The notes under the pieces: generated by a model
Told to the model about the DNA's origin: nothing
Databases searched by the model: none
The model's input: the letters and a program-made list of their open reading frames with translations, nothing else
Program-made: the position numbers and the translations under genes
Shown here: in pieces, positions 36,311 through 48,167 of the stretch
Numbering within the stretch: position 1 is the first letter of the stretch
Layout of the letters: every line of letters begins with the position of its first letter
Source of the DNA: Fictibacillus phosphorivorans
GTDB taxonomy: Bacteria > Bacillota > Bacilli > Bacillales > Fictibacillaceae
Assembly: GCF_001619875.1 (NCBI RefSeq)
Contig: NZ_LRFC01000023.1
Location: forward strand, 1-64,000
Reading direction: 5' to 3'
Length of the DNA: 64,000 nt

Positions 36311-37084
36311 ATGAGTATTTACCAGCACTATAGACCAGAAGAACATGAGTTTGTTGATCGTGTATTGAATTGGAAGTCAGAAGTGACTGAACGATACAGC
36401 CCGAAGCTGACTGAATTTCTAGATCCACGTGAACAGGAAATTATAAAAACGATCGTTGGTAATGATACGGATGTACGCCTCTCTTTATGGGGAGGCTCTT
36501 CTTTTTCTGAACGAAAACGTGCGATTTTGTATCCAGATTATTTGGAAGCTAAAACGCAAGACTTTCAATTGGTTTGTTATGATATCGATTATCCTTCAAA
36601 GTTTTCTTCAATTGAACATAGAGACGTATTAGGTGCGCTAATGAACATCGGAGTGAAACGGGGAAAGTATGGAGATATTTTAATCTCTGGTGACAACGTT
36701 CAGTTTATATGTGCTGCCGAGATCGCAGGATTTATTGAGTTGAATTTAACGAAGATAGGAAGAACGGGTGTAAAGCTGCTTCCTATAGAAGAAAACCAGT
36801 TAATTGAAGCGAAAACCGAATACGACGAAAGAAATGGTACGGTATCATCACTTCGTCTTGATGTTATCGTAGCTGAAATCTATAACTTGTCTCGTGCAAA
36901 AGCTTCTCCATTCATTCAACAGGGCCGTGTGAAATTGAACCATAAAGTTACTGAACAAGTGGCAGCTGAAGTGATGGAAGGGGACGAACTTTCAGTAAGA
37001 GGGCTAGGCAGAAGCAAGCTGATTGCAATAGAAGGAACGACTAAAAAGGAAAAATGGCGTATTCGCTACGGAATACTAAAATAA
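36311..37084 (+). CDS. ylmH: S4-domain RNA-binding protein YlmH
   Basis: A 257-aa protein with an N-terminal YlmH domain (RilbP-like; GNDTDVRLSLWGGSSFSERK near residues 56-75) and a C-terminal S4 RNA-binding domain at about 183-243 (RLDVIVAEIYNLSRAKASPFIQ). Recent work on B. subtilis YlmH ties it to rescue of stalled 50S subunits carrying peptidyl-tRNA, parallel to RqcP; rqcH is also in this window. It starts 7 nt after ylmG with a weak AAGGTTG site. Confidence 0.88.
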   Translation: MSIYQHYRPEEHEFVDRVLNWKSEVTERYSPKLTEFLDPREQEIIKTIVGNDTDVRLSLWGGSSFSERKRAILYPDYLEAKTQDFQLVCYDIDYPSKFSSIEHRDVLGALMNIGVKRGKYGDILISGDNVQFICAAEIAGFIELNLTKIGRTGVKLLPIEENQLIEAKTEYDERNGTVSSLRLDVIVAEIYNLSRAKASPFIQQGRVKLNHKVTEQVAAEVMEGDELSVRGLGRSKLIAIEGTTKKEKWRIRYGILK

Positions 37085-37112
37085 TTTCCAGCTAAAGAAG
37101 GAATGCAAGAAA

Positions 37113-37123
37113 TTTTGTCGAAA
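37113..37123 (+). promoter_or_regulatory. Spo0A-box-like sequence upstream of divIVA
   Basis: ttttgtcgaaa, a full match to the TTTGTCGAA consensus, 38 bp before the divIVA start and inside the 76-bp ylmH-divIVA gap. No clear promoter hexamers accompany it. DivIVA works at the poles during division and sporulation, so control by Spo0A is plausible but unproven. Confidence 0.4.
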
Positions 37124-37160
37124 TTAGGTAAAAAATAATGCATCTATGGAGGTGGCCGTT

Positions 37161-37670
37161 GTGCCTTTAACACCATTGGATATCCACAACAAGGAATTCA
37201 CAAGAGGTTTCAGAGGGTATAGTGAAGATGAGGTAAATGACTTTTTAGATCAAGTCATTAAAGATTATGAAGCAGTGATTCGTGAAAAGAAAGAATTAGA
37301 GGAAACGGTTGCAAACCTTGAAGAAAAAATTTCATATTTTAAAAATATTGAAGAAACACTAAATAAGTCGATCCTAATTGCTCAAGAAACAGGCGAAGAA
37401 GTAAAACGAACAGCGACAAAAGAAGCGCGTTTAATTGTTAAAGAGGCAGAAAAGAACGCTGATCGAATCATCAATGAATCACTGTCTAAATCTAGAAAGA
37501 TCTCAATGGAGATCGATGAACTGAAAAAGCAGTCTTCCGTTTATCGTACGCGATTCAGAATGCTGATTGAAGCACAGCTTGAAATGTTGAAGAATGATGA
37601 CTGGGATTCTTTAAATGCTCCTGAAAATCTTGAGAGTTACGAACTTCAGGAAGTAAAGACGGAAGCTTGA
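37161..37670 (+). CDS. divIVA: Septum/pole-site protein DivIVA
   Basis: Coiled-coil protein that senses membrane curvature and recruits MinJ/MinCD and the chromosome anchor RacA to the poles. The protein of about 169 aa has the conserved N-terminal lipid-binding domain (MPLTPLDIHNKEFTRGFRG) and long coiled coils at about 25-60 and 70-145. I chose the GTG at 37161 because GGAGGTGG lies upstream and the N-terminus then matches the family; the ATG at 37146 would overlap that site. The stop codon overlaps the ileS promoter. Confidence 0.95.
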   Translation: MPLTPLDIHNKEFTRGFRGYSEDEVNDFLDQVIKDYEAVIREKKELEETVANLEEKISYFKNIEETLNKSILIAQETGEEVKRTATKEARLIVKEAEKNADRIINESLSKSRKISMEIDELKKQSSVYRTRFRMLIEAQLEMLKNDDWDSLNAPENLESYELQEVKTEA

Positions 37671-37696
37671 CATTCAATTAAAAAATCGCATATACT
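37667..37696 (+). promoter_or_regulatory. Sigma-A promoter of the ileS T-box transcript
   Basis: TTGACA at 37667-37672 and TATACT at 37691-37696 with an 18-bp spacer. The -35 overlaps the divIVA stop codon. The transcript would start near 37703, just before T-box stem I. Confidence 0.8.
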
Positions 37697-37709
37697 TTTC
37701 TAAGATTAA

Positions 37710-37972
37710 TATGTGACGAAGACGGGGACAGTAAAATACTTTCTTTCTATTTAAGCGAACTGGGAAACGGTGTGAGCCCAGTATAGTGAAGTATTTGAAA
37801 ATCACCCCTGAGTTCTTGGACTGAAATAGTTGAGAGTAAGTTCAAGCGCCTCATCCACGCTACGGATGACTAAGCGGGTTTTATGACTTCATCATAAACC
37901 TATTAGGGTGGTACCGCGGGTTAACCTTCTCGTCCCTACTGTTCATACAGTGGGGATGAGAAGGTTTTTTGT
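37710..37972 (+). ncRNA. T-box leader (tRNA-Ile-responsive) upstream of ileS
   Basis: The conserved T-box sequence agggtggtaccgcgg lies at 37905-37919, followed by a terminator hairpin (aaccttctcgtccc / ggggatgagaaggtt, 37923-37972) with a T-run. In stem I the likely specifier is ATC at 37801-37803, an Ile codon followed by the usual purine, consistent with the gene it precedes. Uncharged tRNA-Ile would pair with the specifier and the T-box and favour the antiterminator. The leader occupies nearly the whole 368-bp divIVA-ileS gap. Confidence 0.94.
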
Positions 37973-38038
37973 TTTCCGTGCGATTACCAAAAGACCAAGT
38001 CATCTGTCACGTTTTATCGTAATGAAGGAGGAAAGATT

Positions 38039-40801
38039 ATGAATTATAAAGACACGCTATTAATGCCAAAAACAGAGTTTCCGATGCGTGGAAATCTTCC
38101 GCAAAGAGAACCTGTCGTTCAAGAAAAATGGAAAGAACTAAACATTTATGAAATGGTGCTTGAAAATACGAAGGATTTGCCGCCATTTATCTTGCATGAC
38201 GGACCTCCGTATGCCAACGGCGATATCCACATCGGGCATGCTGAAAACAAAATCCTAAAAGATATCATTGTTCGTTTCAAATCGATGACAGGTCATTATG
38301 CTCCTTATGTACCTGGCTGGGATACACACGGATTGCCGATTGAAACGGCACTTACAAAAAGCGGGAAAGTTAAACGCAAAGAGCTTACTGTCGCAGAATT
38401 TCGCAAGCTTTGTGAAGAATATGCTCTTAAACAAGTGGATCATCAGCGTGAACAGTTCAAACGCCTAGGTGTTCGCGGGGACTGGGAAAACCCTTATATC
38501 ACACTTGATAAAGGCTATGAAGCAAGACAGATTGAAGTATTCGGCGAGATGGCGAAGAGAGACTTGATCTATAAGGGGCTAAAGCCTGTTTATTGGTCAC
38601 CATCATCAGAGTCCGCTTTGGCAGAGGCGGAAATTGAATATCAAGATAAGCGTTCAGCTTCTATCTATGTAGCTTTTGATGTGAAAGATGGCAAAGGGGT
38701 TCTTGATACAGATGAAAAACTTGTTATCTGGACAACAACGCCATGGACGATTCCAGCAAACCTAGGAATCTCTGTTCACCCTGAGTTAGATTACGTTTCT
38801 GTTCAAACAGAGAATGGTAAATACGTTGTTGCTGAAGCTCTTTTAGAATCTCTTACAAAAGAATTCGAATGGGAACAGGCTGAAGTTGTTAAGCGTTTCA
38901 AAGGTGCTGAAATCGAAAATGTAGTAGCTAGCCACCCATTGTATGGACGTGATTCTCTCGTTATGCTTGGTGAACACGTTACAACGGACGCAGGAACAGG
39001 CTGTGTTCACACCGCTCCCGGACACGGGGAAGATGACTTCTTAGTCGGTAAGCGCTACGGTCTTGAAGTGTTATGCCCTGTTGATGACAGAGGTGTAATG
39101 ACAAAAGAAGCTCCTGGGTTCGAAGGTCTCTTTTATGATGAAGCAAATAAACCGATCACCGAACAACTACAAGAAAAAGGTGCATTGTTAAAGCTTTCGT
39201 TTATCACTCACTCCTATCCACATGACTGGAGAACAAAAAAGCCGGTAATATTCCGTGCAACTGCACAGTGGTTTGCATCTATTAAAGGAATCCGTGAAGA
39301 TATGCTGCGAGCGATTGAAGAGGTAAACTGGGTTCCTACATGGGGTGAGACGCGTCTTCACAATATGATCAAAGACCGTGAAGATTGGTGTATCTCCCGT
39401 CAACGAGCATGGGGTGTACCAATCCCTGTATTCTATGGTGAGGACGGAGAAGCAATCCTTACTGAAGAAACGATTGCTCATGTCGTAGAATTGTTTAGAG
39501 AGCATGGTTCTAACGTTTGGTTTGAAAGAGATGCTAAAGATTTGCTCCCTGAAGGGTTTACATCTCCTCATAGTCCGAATGGTCGTTTCTCAAAAGAAAC
39601 AGATATTATGGATGTATGGTTTGATTCAGGAACATCACACTGGGGTGTTCTTGAAGAGAGAGAAAACTTAGTTCGTCCTGCAGATCTCTATCTTGAAGGG
39701 TCTGACCAATACCGCGGATGGTTTAACTCATCGCTTTCAACATCCGTTGCAATCACAGGGAAAGCGCCATATAAAGCAGTTCTAAGCCATGGATTCGTTT
39801 TAGATGGTGAAGGACGCAAGATGAGTAAATCAATCGGAAATACGCTTGACCCTATCAAGGTTATGAAGCAGCTTGGAGCAGACATCATTCGTCTATGGGT
39901 ATCTTCTGTAGACTATCAATCAGATGTGCGTGTATCCGATGATATTTTAAAACAAGTTGCAGAAGTATACCGTAAGATCAGAAATACACTTCGTTTCTTA
40001 TTGGGTAACCTTCATGGCTTCGATCCTAAACAACATTCTGTTGCATTTGAAGAAATGCCGGATCTTGAAAAATACATGATGGTAAAGCTTGACAAAGTTG
40101 TAGCTAAAGTGAAGAAAGCGTATGAAGAGTATCAGTTTATCACGGTATACAATACCATCCATAATTTCTGTACGATCGAGTTAAGCTCTTTCTATTTGGA
40201 TATGGCAAAAGATACACTCTATATTCAAGCTGAGGATGATCATAAACGCAGAAGTATCCAAACGGTGCTTTATGAAACATTAATGGCACTAACAAAGCTT
40301 TCTGCCCCAGTCCTTTCTCACACAGCTGACGAAGTATGGGAGTACATTCCTGGTGCTGAAGAAGCAAGTGTTCAGTTAACAACAATGCCAGAAGTGAAAA
40401 ACTATCAAGGTACAGAACAGCTTGAAAAAGACTGGGATGTATTCATGGATGTGCGTGATGAAGTGTTAAAAGCTTTGGAAGAAGCGAGAAGCCAAAAAAC
40501 GATTGGTAAATCATTAACTGCTTCAATCACTCTTTATCCGACCGATACTTTAAAACCTTGGCTTGAGTCAGTAGAAGACTTGAATAAGCTCTTTATCGTT
40601 TCTAAAGCAGAAGTTGGAGGAGTGAAAGCTGAAGCTCCTGAATCGGCAGGGCAGTATGAACATGTTGCTGTTTCTGTAACTTCAGCGGAAGGTGAAACTT
40701 GTGAGCGATGCTGGGTTGTTTCTGAAGATGTAGGTAAGAATGAGAGCCATCCTACTCTTTGTGCAAGCTGTGCAGATATAGTTGAAAAGCATTACGCATA
40801 A
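38039..40801 (+). CDS. ileS: Isoleucyl-tRNA synthetase
   Basis: Class I aminoacyl-tRNA synthetase charging tRNA-Ile. The 920-aa protein has HIGH (IHIGH near residues 64-68), the CP1 editing domain ([12 protein letters not shown] near 232-243), KMSKS near 594-598 and a C-terminal zinc-binding module with CERCW and CASC pairs, as in the bacterial type. It is controlled by the T-box leader upstream. The short terminator for this unit appears only at 41041, beyond repeat copy E. Confidence 0.97.
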   Translation: MNYKDTLLMPKTEFPMRGNLPQREPVVQEKWKELNIYEMVLENTKDLPPFILHDGPPYANGDIHIGHAENKILKDIIVRFKSMTGHYAPYVPGWDTHGLPIETALTKSGKVKRKELTVAEFRKLCEEYALKQVDHQREQFKRLGVRGDWENPYITLDKGYEARQIEVFGEMAKRDLIYKGLKPVYWSPSSESALAEAEIEYQDKRSASIYVAFDVKDGKGVLDTDEKLVIWTTTPWTIPANLGISVHPELDYVSVQTENGKYVVAEALLESLTKEFEWEQAEVVKRFKGAEIENVVASHPLYGRDSLVMLGEHVTTDAGTGCVHTAPGHGEDDFLVGKRYGLEVLCPVDDRGVMTKEAPGFEGLFYDEANKPITEQLQEKGALLKLSFITHSYPHDWRTKKPVIFRATAQWFASIKGIREDMLRAIEEVNWVPTWGETRLHNMIKDREDWCISRQRAWGVPIPVFYGEDGEAILTEETIAHVVELFREHGSNVWFERDAKDLLPEGFTSPHSPNGRFSKETDIMDVWFDSGTSHWGVLEERENLVRPADLYLEGSDQYRGWFNSSLSTSVAITGKAPYKAVLSHGFVLDGEGRKMSKSIGNTLDPIKVMKQLGADIIRLWVSSVDYQSDVRVSDDILKQVAEVYRKIRNTLRFLLGNLHGFDPKQHSVAFEEMPDLEKYMMVKLDKVVAKVKKAYEEYQFITVYNTIHNFCTIELSSFYLDMAKDTLYIQAEDDHKRRSIQTVLYETLMALTKLSAPVLSHTADEVWEYIPGAEEASVQLTTMPEVKNYQGTEQLEKDWDVFMDVRDEVLKALEEARSQKTIGKSLTASITLYPTDTLKPWLESVEDLNKLFIVSKAEVGGVKAEAPESAGQYEHVAVSVTSAEGETCERCWVVSEDVGKNESHPTLCASCADIVEKHYA

Positions 40802-40839
40802 AATTTCTTATTTAATTAATTGGTGCTTTTTTGAAAGTG

Positions 40840-40969
40840 GTTGATTTGCGTTTCAGATGCTCGCTTTCCGCGGGGCAGGCGGTGAGCCACATTTGTACGT
40901 TTCACGTATAAGTGTCTCACCTGCCGGCTTGTCCTAGCCGAGAGTCTCGCATCTTACACTCCAATCAAC
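40840..40969 (+). repeat. Fold-back intergenic repeat, copy E (best reference copy)
   Basis: 130 bp from gttgatttgcgtttcagatg to acactccaatcaac. The two ends are imperfect inverted repeats (GTTGATT...AGATGCTCGC against GTTGATTG...AGATGCGAGA). Internally gcaggcggtgagccac, gtgtctcacctgccggcttg and gtttcac/gtgaaac-type arms give further dyads, so the strand can fold into a long hairpin. Shared flanks extend about 15 bp on each side (left cttgaaagtg-like, right tgaagcgaatgaac). There is no reading frame and no transposase; it resembles a MITE-like or REP-like intergenic element. Confidence 0.88.
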
Positions 40970-41040
40970 TTGCCAGTGAAGCGAATGAACAAAACATTTA
41001 CAAGCAAAAATTCTTCTATAAAACAACCAATAAGAAAAAC

Positions 41041-41067
41041 AATCCCGCACTTTGCGGGATTTTTTCT
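41041..41067 (+). terminator. Terminator between ileS and lspA
   Basis: aatcccgc / gcgggatt stem of 8 bp with a 5-nt loop and six T residues. Confidence 0.92.
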
Positions 41068-41173
41068 TGTGATGGAGTACTTCGTTAGTGACTTGCACAA
41101 ATTAAATTGTAGAACGTCCGATGGCTGTGCTACAATTCATAAAGACATTAATTTCTGTATCGGAGGAGTTCTA

Positions 41174-41638
41174 TTGTTTTATTATCTTGTAGCTTTGTTA
41201 ATCTTGATAATCGATCAGGCGACAAAGTGGGTAATTGTAAAGAAAATGGAGTATGGCGAGTCTATTTCAGTTATTGATCAAGTTTTCTACATAACCTCTC
41301 ACCGAAACAGGGGAGCAGCATTCGGTATCCTGCAAGATCAGCGATCCTTTTTTATCCTTATTACGGTCATAGTTGTTGGGGCAGTGATTTACTACCTGCA
41401 GAAGCACGCGCATGATACTTTGCTTAAAACAGCTCTTGCACTTGTATTAGGAGGAGCAGTTGGAAACTTTATCGATCGTTTACTTCGCGGAGAAGTAGTT
41501 GATTTTCTAAATGTTTATATAGGAAGTTATGATTTCCCGATATTTAATGTTGCTGACAGTGCGCTTGTTGTAGGCGTAGGTCTTATTTTTATACAAAGTT
41601 TTATGGAAAGCAAAAAGAAGGAGACAGAAAATGAATAA
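41174..41638 (+). CDS. lspA: Lipoprotein signal peptidase (signal peptidase II)
   Basis: Membrane aspartic protease that cleaves prolipoprotein signal peptides after lipid transfer. The 154-aa protein (same length as in B. subtilis) has four membrane helices and the two catalytic Asp in GNFIDRLLRGEVVDF (Asp101) and FNVADSALVVG (Asp128). I chose the TTG at 41174, preceded by CGGAGGAG. The frame stays open another 204 nt upstream, across the end of repeat copy E and the terminator, but that part does not resemble LspA. The stop overlaps the rluD start. Confidence 0.94.
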   Translation: MFYYLVALLILIIDQATKWVIVKKMEYGESISVIDQVFYITSHRNRGAAFGILQDQRSFFILITVIVVGAVIYYLQKHAHDTLLKTALALVLGGAVGNFIDRLLRGEVVDFLNVYIGSYDFPIFNVADSALVVGVGLIFIQSFMESKKKETENE

Positions 41639-42545
41639 ATTCGAGTATACGGTAACTCCTGAACAAGCAGGAAACCGTATTGATAAGGTTTTGTCTGAAG
41701 TTCAGGACGATTGGTCCCGTTCGCAAATTCAAAGCTGGATCAAAGACAAAATTGTGTTATTAAAAGACAGTCCTGTAAAATCTAACTACAAATGTGCAGC
41801 TGGTGACGTTATTGAAATTGATATACCGGAACCAGAAGTGCTTGATGTTGTTCCTGAAGAGATGAATCTCGATATCGTATATGAAGATTCAGATGTTCTT
41901 GTAGTAAATAAACCGCGCGGCATGGTTGTTCACCCAGCTCCAGGGCATTACAGCGGAACACTCGTTAACGGTCTTATGGCTCATTGTAAGGACCTTTCTG
42001 GAATTAATGGTGTATTGCGTCCTGGGATCGTCCACCGTATTGATAAAGATACGTCAGGACTGCTTATGGTCGCAAAGAATGACATGGCTCATGAGTCTCT
42101 TGTTAACCAGCTTAAAGCGAAAACAACAACTCGTGTTTATAAAGCTATTGTTCATGGCGTTATGCAGCATGATCAAGGCACGATCGATGCTCCAATCGGA
42201 AGAGATAAAAGTGATCGTCAGAAAATGACAGTTACTGATGAAAATAGCCGTGACGCTGTAACGCATTTTAATGTCATAAAACGATTTGCAAATTATACGT
42301 TTGTTGAGTGTCAATTAGAAACGGGAAGAACACACCAAATCCGTGTCCACATGAAATATATTGGATTTCCTCTAGCAGGTGACCCGAAGTATGGTCCTTC
42401 AAAGACGCTTACCATTGATGGCCAGGCACTTCATGCAGAAACCCTTGGTTTTGATCATCCGAGAACAGGCGAATATATGGAATTTAAACGTGAAATTCCA
42501 GCTGACATGAATGAGCTATTAGATCTTTTAGAGAAAAGAAGTTGA
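41631..42545 (+). CDS. ylyB: RluD-family 23S rRNA pseudouridine synthase (YlyB)
   Basis: A 304-aa protein with an N-terminal S4 domain (about residues 14-75) and an RluA/RluD catalytic domain; the catalytic Asp is in GIVHRIDKDTSGLLMVAK near residues 133-150, and the RTHQIRVHM motif lies near 229-237. Family members modify helix 69 of 23S rRNA. It overlaps lspA by 8 nt. The pyr promoter begins inside its stop region. Confidence 0.93.
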   Translation: MNKFEYTVTPEQAGNRIDKVLSEVQDDWSRSQIQSWIKDKIVLLKDSPVKSNYKCAAGDVIEIDIPEPEVLDVVPEEMNLDIVYEDSDVLVVNKPRGMVVHPAPGHYSGTLVNGLMAHCKDLSGINGVLRPGIVHRIDKDTSGLLMVAKNDMAHESLVNQLKAKTTTRVYKAIVHGVMQHDQGTIDAPIGRDKSDRQKMTVTDENSRDAVTHFNVIKRFANYTFVECQLETGRTHQIRVHMKYIGFPLAGDPKYGPSKTLTIDGQALHAETLGFDHPRTGEYMEFKREIPADMNELLDLLEKRS

Positions 42546-42570
42546 CAATCATCTAGGAGTTTGTCATAAT
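42542..42570 (+). promoter_or_regulatory. Sigma-A promoter of the pyr operon
   Basis: TTGACA at 42542-42547, 17-bp spacer, CATAAT at 42565-42570. It overlaps the ylyB stop codon. Transcription starts near 42577 and first meets PyrR attenuator 1. Confidence 0.85.
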
Positions 42571-42583
42571 CAATGTAACTTAA

Positions 42584-42693
42584 TAGTCCTTTAACTTTAG
42601 TCCCGTGAGGCTGAGAAGGAAACGTTATTCATGAGAATCCATCAGGGATTACTCTATCCTCTCGTCATGCGTGACGAGAGGATTTTTTTTTTT
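42584..42693 (+). promoter_or_regulatory. PyrR-binding attenuator 1 (before pyrR)
   Basis: The PyrR-binding hairpin is built from cctttaactttagtcccg and gaggctgagaagg; its loop agtcccgtgaggct fits the consensus. A terminator follows (atcctctcgtca / tgacgagaggat, 42656-42693) with a long T-run. UMP-bound PyrR stabilises the first hairpin and so lets the terminator form. Confidence 0.92.
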
Positions 42694-42734
42694 GAAATAA
42701 GGTTAAAGGCAGCAAGTTTTAATAGGGAGGGTAA

Positions 42735-43280
<546 letters not shown>

Positions 43281-43282
43281 TG

Positions 43283-43405
43283 TCCCTTTAAATTCAGTCC
43301 AGAGAGGCTGGCAAGGGAGGTATAAATTACATGTTCACTAAATTAAAAGTGAAACATGTATGCCTCCACGGCCTCTTTTGCTAAAAGCAGAAGAGGTCTT
43401 TTCAT
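43283..43405 (+). promoter_or_regulatory. PyrR-binding attenuator 2 (pyrR-pyrP gap)
   Basis: PyrR site: ccctttaaattcagtcc with agagaggctggcaaggg; the loop agtccagagaggct is the best consensus match of the three. An antiterminator-like stem follows (acatgttcac / gtgaaacatgt extended by ggagg / cctcc), then the terminator ggcctcttttgc / gcagaagaggtc (43370-43403) with a T-rich tail. Confidence 0.92.
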
Positions 43406-43436
43406 TAGATTCACAAAATAGGAGGTTTAATTACAA

Positions 43437-44756
43437 ATGGAAAACAACACAAAAGCAATATTAGATGTAAATGAAAAACCATCACCGGTTCAATGGCTTA
43501 CACTGAGCTTACAGCACTTATTCGCAATGTTCGGCGCAACGGTATTAGTACCGTTTCTCGTTGGACTGCACCCTGGAGTTGCGCTTGTATCAAGCGGACT
43601 TGCAACCATCGCATACCTTTTAGTAACAAAAGGACAGATACCAGCCTACCTTGGATCAAGCTTTGCTTTTATTACCCCAATCTTGACTGTTAAAGCTTTT
43701 GGCGGTCCTGAGGCTGCAATGTTAGGAAGCTTTCTAGCGGGATTAGTATATGGGGTAGTTGCCCTACTAATTAAAGGTTTTGGGTTCAAGTGGCTGATGA
43801 GAGTATTACCACCAGTTGTGGTTGGACCAGTAATCATTGTTATCGGATTAGGGTTAGCGAACGTAGCAGTAGGTATGGCGATGAACGATCCGGAAACACA
43901 GAAGTATAGCTTAAACCACTTTACGGTGGCGCTCTTTACACTAGGAATAACAATCATTTGCTCCATTTTTTTCAGAGGGATTTTAGGAATTATACCAATC
44001 TTGATCGGAATCATCGCAGGTTTTAGCTTTGCCTACTTTAGAGGTATCGTAGATTTTACGAAAGTGGCAGAAGCAAAATGGATTCAAGCACCAGACTTCT
44101 TTGTTCCTTTTGTAAACTACACTCCAGACTTTTCTTGGAGTATCGCGATGATCATGATGCCTGTTGCTGCGGTTACCATTGCAGAACACATCGGACATCA
44201 GCTCGTCTTATCAAAAGTAGTTGGCCGAAACTTTATCGAAAAACCAGGCCTTCATCGCTCGATTCTAGGAGACGGAATGGGAGTGGTTATCGGTTCGATA
44301 ATCGGAGGACCTCCTGTAACCACTTACGGTGAAAACATCGGAGTGTTAGCTATCACTCGAGTTTACTCAGTTTTCGTAATCGGGGGAGCTGCTATAACGG
44401 CCATTTTGTTCGGATTCTCTGGTAAAGTAACAGCACTAATCAGTACGATACCAACAGCGGTAATGGGTGGAGTTTCCATTCTCTTATTCGGAATCATTGC
44501 TTCGTCTGGACTAAGAATGCTTGTGGATAACAATATAGACTTTGGAAACAAAAGAAACTTGATTATCTCATCTGTTATCTTAGTAACGGGAATCGGCGGT
44601 GCAGCCCTCAAGATTAATGCAAACTTTGAGATCGCTGGAATGGCATTAGCAACACTGATCGGAATTGTCTTAAACTTGGTGCTGCCAGGTAAAGAAAACG
44701 ATAAAGATCTAATGAACAAAATGTTTAAAACAGATGGTAGCGACACAGCTGCATAA
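43437..44756 (+). CDS. pyrP: Uracil permease
   Basis: Uracil:proton symporter of the NCS2/UraA family in the cytoplasmic membrane. The 439-aa protein has about 12-14 membrane segments, with the family segments QHLFAMFGATVLVPFLVG near residues 27-44 and VTIAEHIGHQLVLSKVVG near 244-261, and GGPPVTTYGENIG near 289-301. TAGGAGGTTT lies before the ATG. Flanked on both sides by PyrR attenuators. Confidence 0.95.
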   Translation: MENNTKAILDVNEKPSPVQWLTLSLQHLFAMFGATVLVPFLVGLHPGVALVSSGLATIAYLLVTKGQIPAYLGSSFAFITPILTVKAFGGPEAAMLGSFLAGLVYGVVALLIKGFGFKWLMRVLPPVVVGPVIIVIGLGLANVAVGMAMNDPETQKYSLNHFTVALFTLGITIICSIFFRGILGIIPILIGIIAGFSFAYFRGIVDFTKVAEAKWIQAPDFFVPFVNYTPDFSWSIAMIMMPVAAVTIAEHIGHQLVLSKVVGRNFIEKPGLHRSILGDGMGVVIGSIIGGPPVTTYGENIGVLAITRVYSVFVIGGAAITAILFGFSGKVTALISTIPTAVMGGVSILLFGIIASSGLRMLVDNNIDFGNKRNLIISSVILVTGIGGAALKINANFEIAGMALATLIGIVLNLVLPGKENDKDLMNKMFKTDGSDTAA

Positions 44757-44760
44757 TACA

Positions 44761-44864
44761 CCTTTTAAATAAGTACGAGAGACTTAAAAGGGTGACGACT
44801 TAAGAGGAACGATTGTCTTCTTCTGTTAAGAGCACCCTGAAAAAACTTTCAGGGTGCTATTTTT
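44761..44864 (+). promoter_or_regulatory. PyrR-binding attenuator 3 (pyrP-pyrB gap)
   Basis: ccttttaaataagt and acttaaaagg pair around acgagag, forming a PyrR-site hairpin whose loop departs from the consensus (agtacgagagact instead of agtccngngaggct). The terminator agcaccctga / tcagggtgct lies at 44831-44864 with a TATTTTT tail. Binding may be weaker than at the other two sites. Confidence 0.85.
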
Positions 44865-44885
44865 ATGTCAAAAGGAGAGTTTTAG

Positions 44886-47069
<2,184 letters not shown>

Positions 47070-47073
<4 letters not shown>

Positions 47074-48167
47074 AACGCTACTTAATATTAGAGGATGGAA
47101 CAATTTTTAACGGACTGGCATTTGGTTCACAGCGTGAATCAAGTGGAGAGGTTGTATTTACAACAAGTATGACAGGTTATCAGGAAGTTATGACAGATCC
47201 ATCGTATTGTGATCAGATCATATGCTTTACGTACCCGTTAGTAGGCAACTACGGAATCAACCGATCTGATTATGAGTCGATTCATCCAGCTACAAGCGGA
47301 ATCATTGTAAACGAACATGCGGAGTTCCCTAATCACCATGAAGGCATGCAGTCATTAAGCAGCTGGCTGACGGCGAAAGACATTCCTGGACTGTACGGAA
47401 TTGATACGCGCAAGTTAACGAGAAAGATACGTCAATTCGGGACATTAAAAGGAAAAATGACGAATTCCATTGAAAATGCTGAAGAGATCATTAATGAATT
47501 AAACAGATCAGGATTAACGACTGATCAAGTAAGTAAAGTATCGACAAAGTCTCCTTATCACCTGCCAAACAGCGGATATCGAGTTGTAGTAGTAGACTTT
47601 GGTGTAAAAAGCGGAATGCTTAGAGAGCTTTCTAGACGTTTATGTGATGTAATCGTTGTCCCTTACAACACTACGGCAGCTGAAATTATCCGCCTGCAGC
47701 CAGACGGTGTTTTACTCAGCAATGGCCCTGGAGATCCAAAAGATGTACACACAGGGATTACAATGATTCAAGAGCTGTTAAAAAACAATGTTCCAATCTT
47801 AGGAATCTGCCTGGGGCATCAGCTTCTAGCTCTAGCTTCAGGAGCTGATACAGAAAAGCTTAAATTCGGTCATAGAGGATCGAATCACCCTGTAAAAGAT
47901 CTTGCAACAGGCAAGATCGCACTAACTTCTCAAAACCATGGATACGCGGTAAACGAAAGTTCATTGTTAAATACAGATTTAGTGCTTACACATCAAGCGG
48001 TAAACGATGGGACAGTGGAAGGTTTGAAGCATAAATTTAAACCAGCTTTTTCTATTCAATATCACCCAGAGGCGTCACCAGGACCTCAAGATTCAAATCC
48101 GATCTTTGATGAGTTCATGAACATGATAAAAACAACTAAGAAAGAAGGTTTGATGCAATATGCCTAA
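47070..48167 (+). CDS. carA: Carbamoyl phosphate synthase small subunit (pyrimidine-specific)
   Basis: Glutamine amidotransferase subunit (PyrAA), passing ammonia to CarB. The 365-aa protein has an N-terminal small-subunit domain and a class I GATase domain with nucleophile Cys in [13 protein letters not shown] near residues 246-258 and the HPEASPGP motif with the catalytic His-Glu near 332-339. It overlaps pyrC by 4 nt and carB by 8 nt. Confidence 0.96.

Larger units (their letters stand above)
40802..41173. other. 372-bp ileS-lspA gap
   Basis: Holds fold-back repeat copy E, a terminator at 41041-41067 and about 100 bp of AT-rich sequence before lspA. B. subtilis has ylyA here (a DksA/TraR-like zinc-finger gene); no trace of it is visible. 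Confidence 0.75.

Noticed and set aside
40970-41173. An N-terminal extension of lspA by 68 codons
   Set aside because: It would start at the end of repeat copy E, cross a strong terminator, and add residues not found in any signal peptidase II. The TTG at 41174 has a better ribosome site and gives the expected 154 aa.
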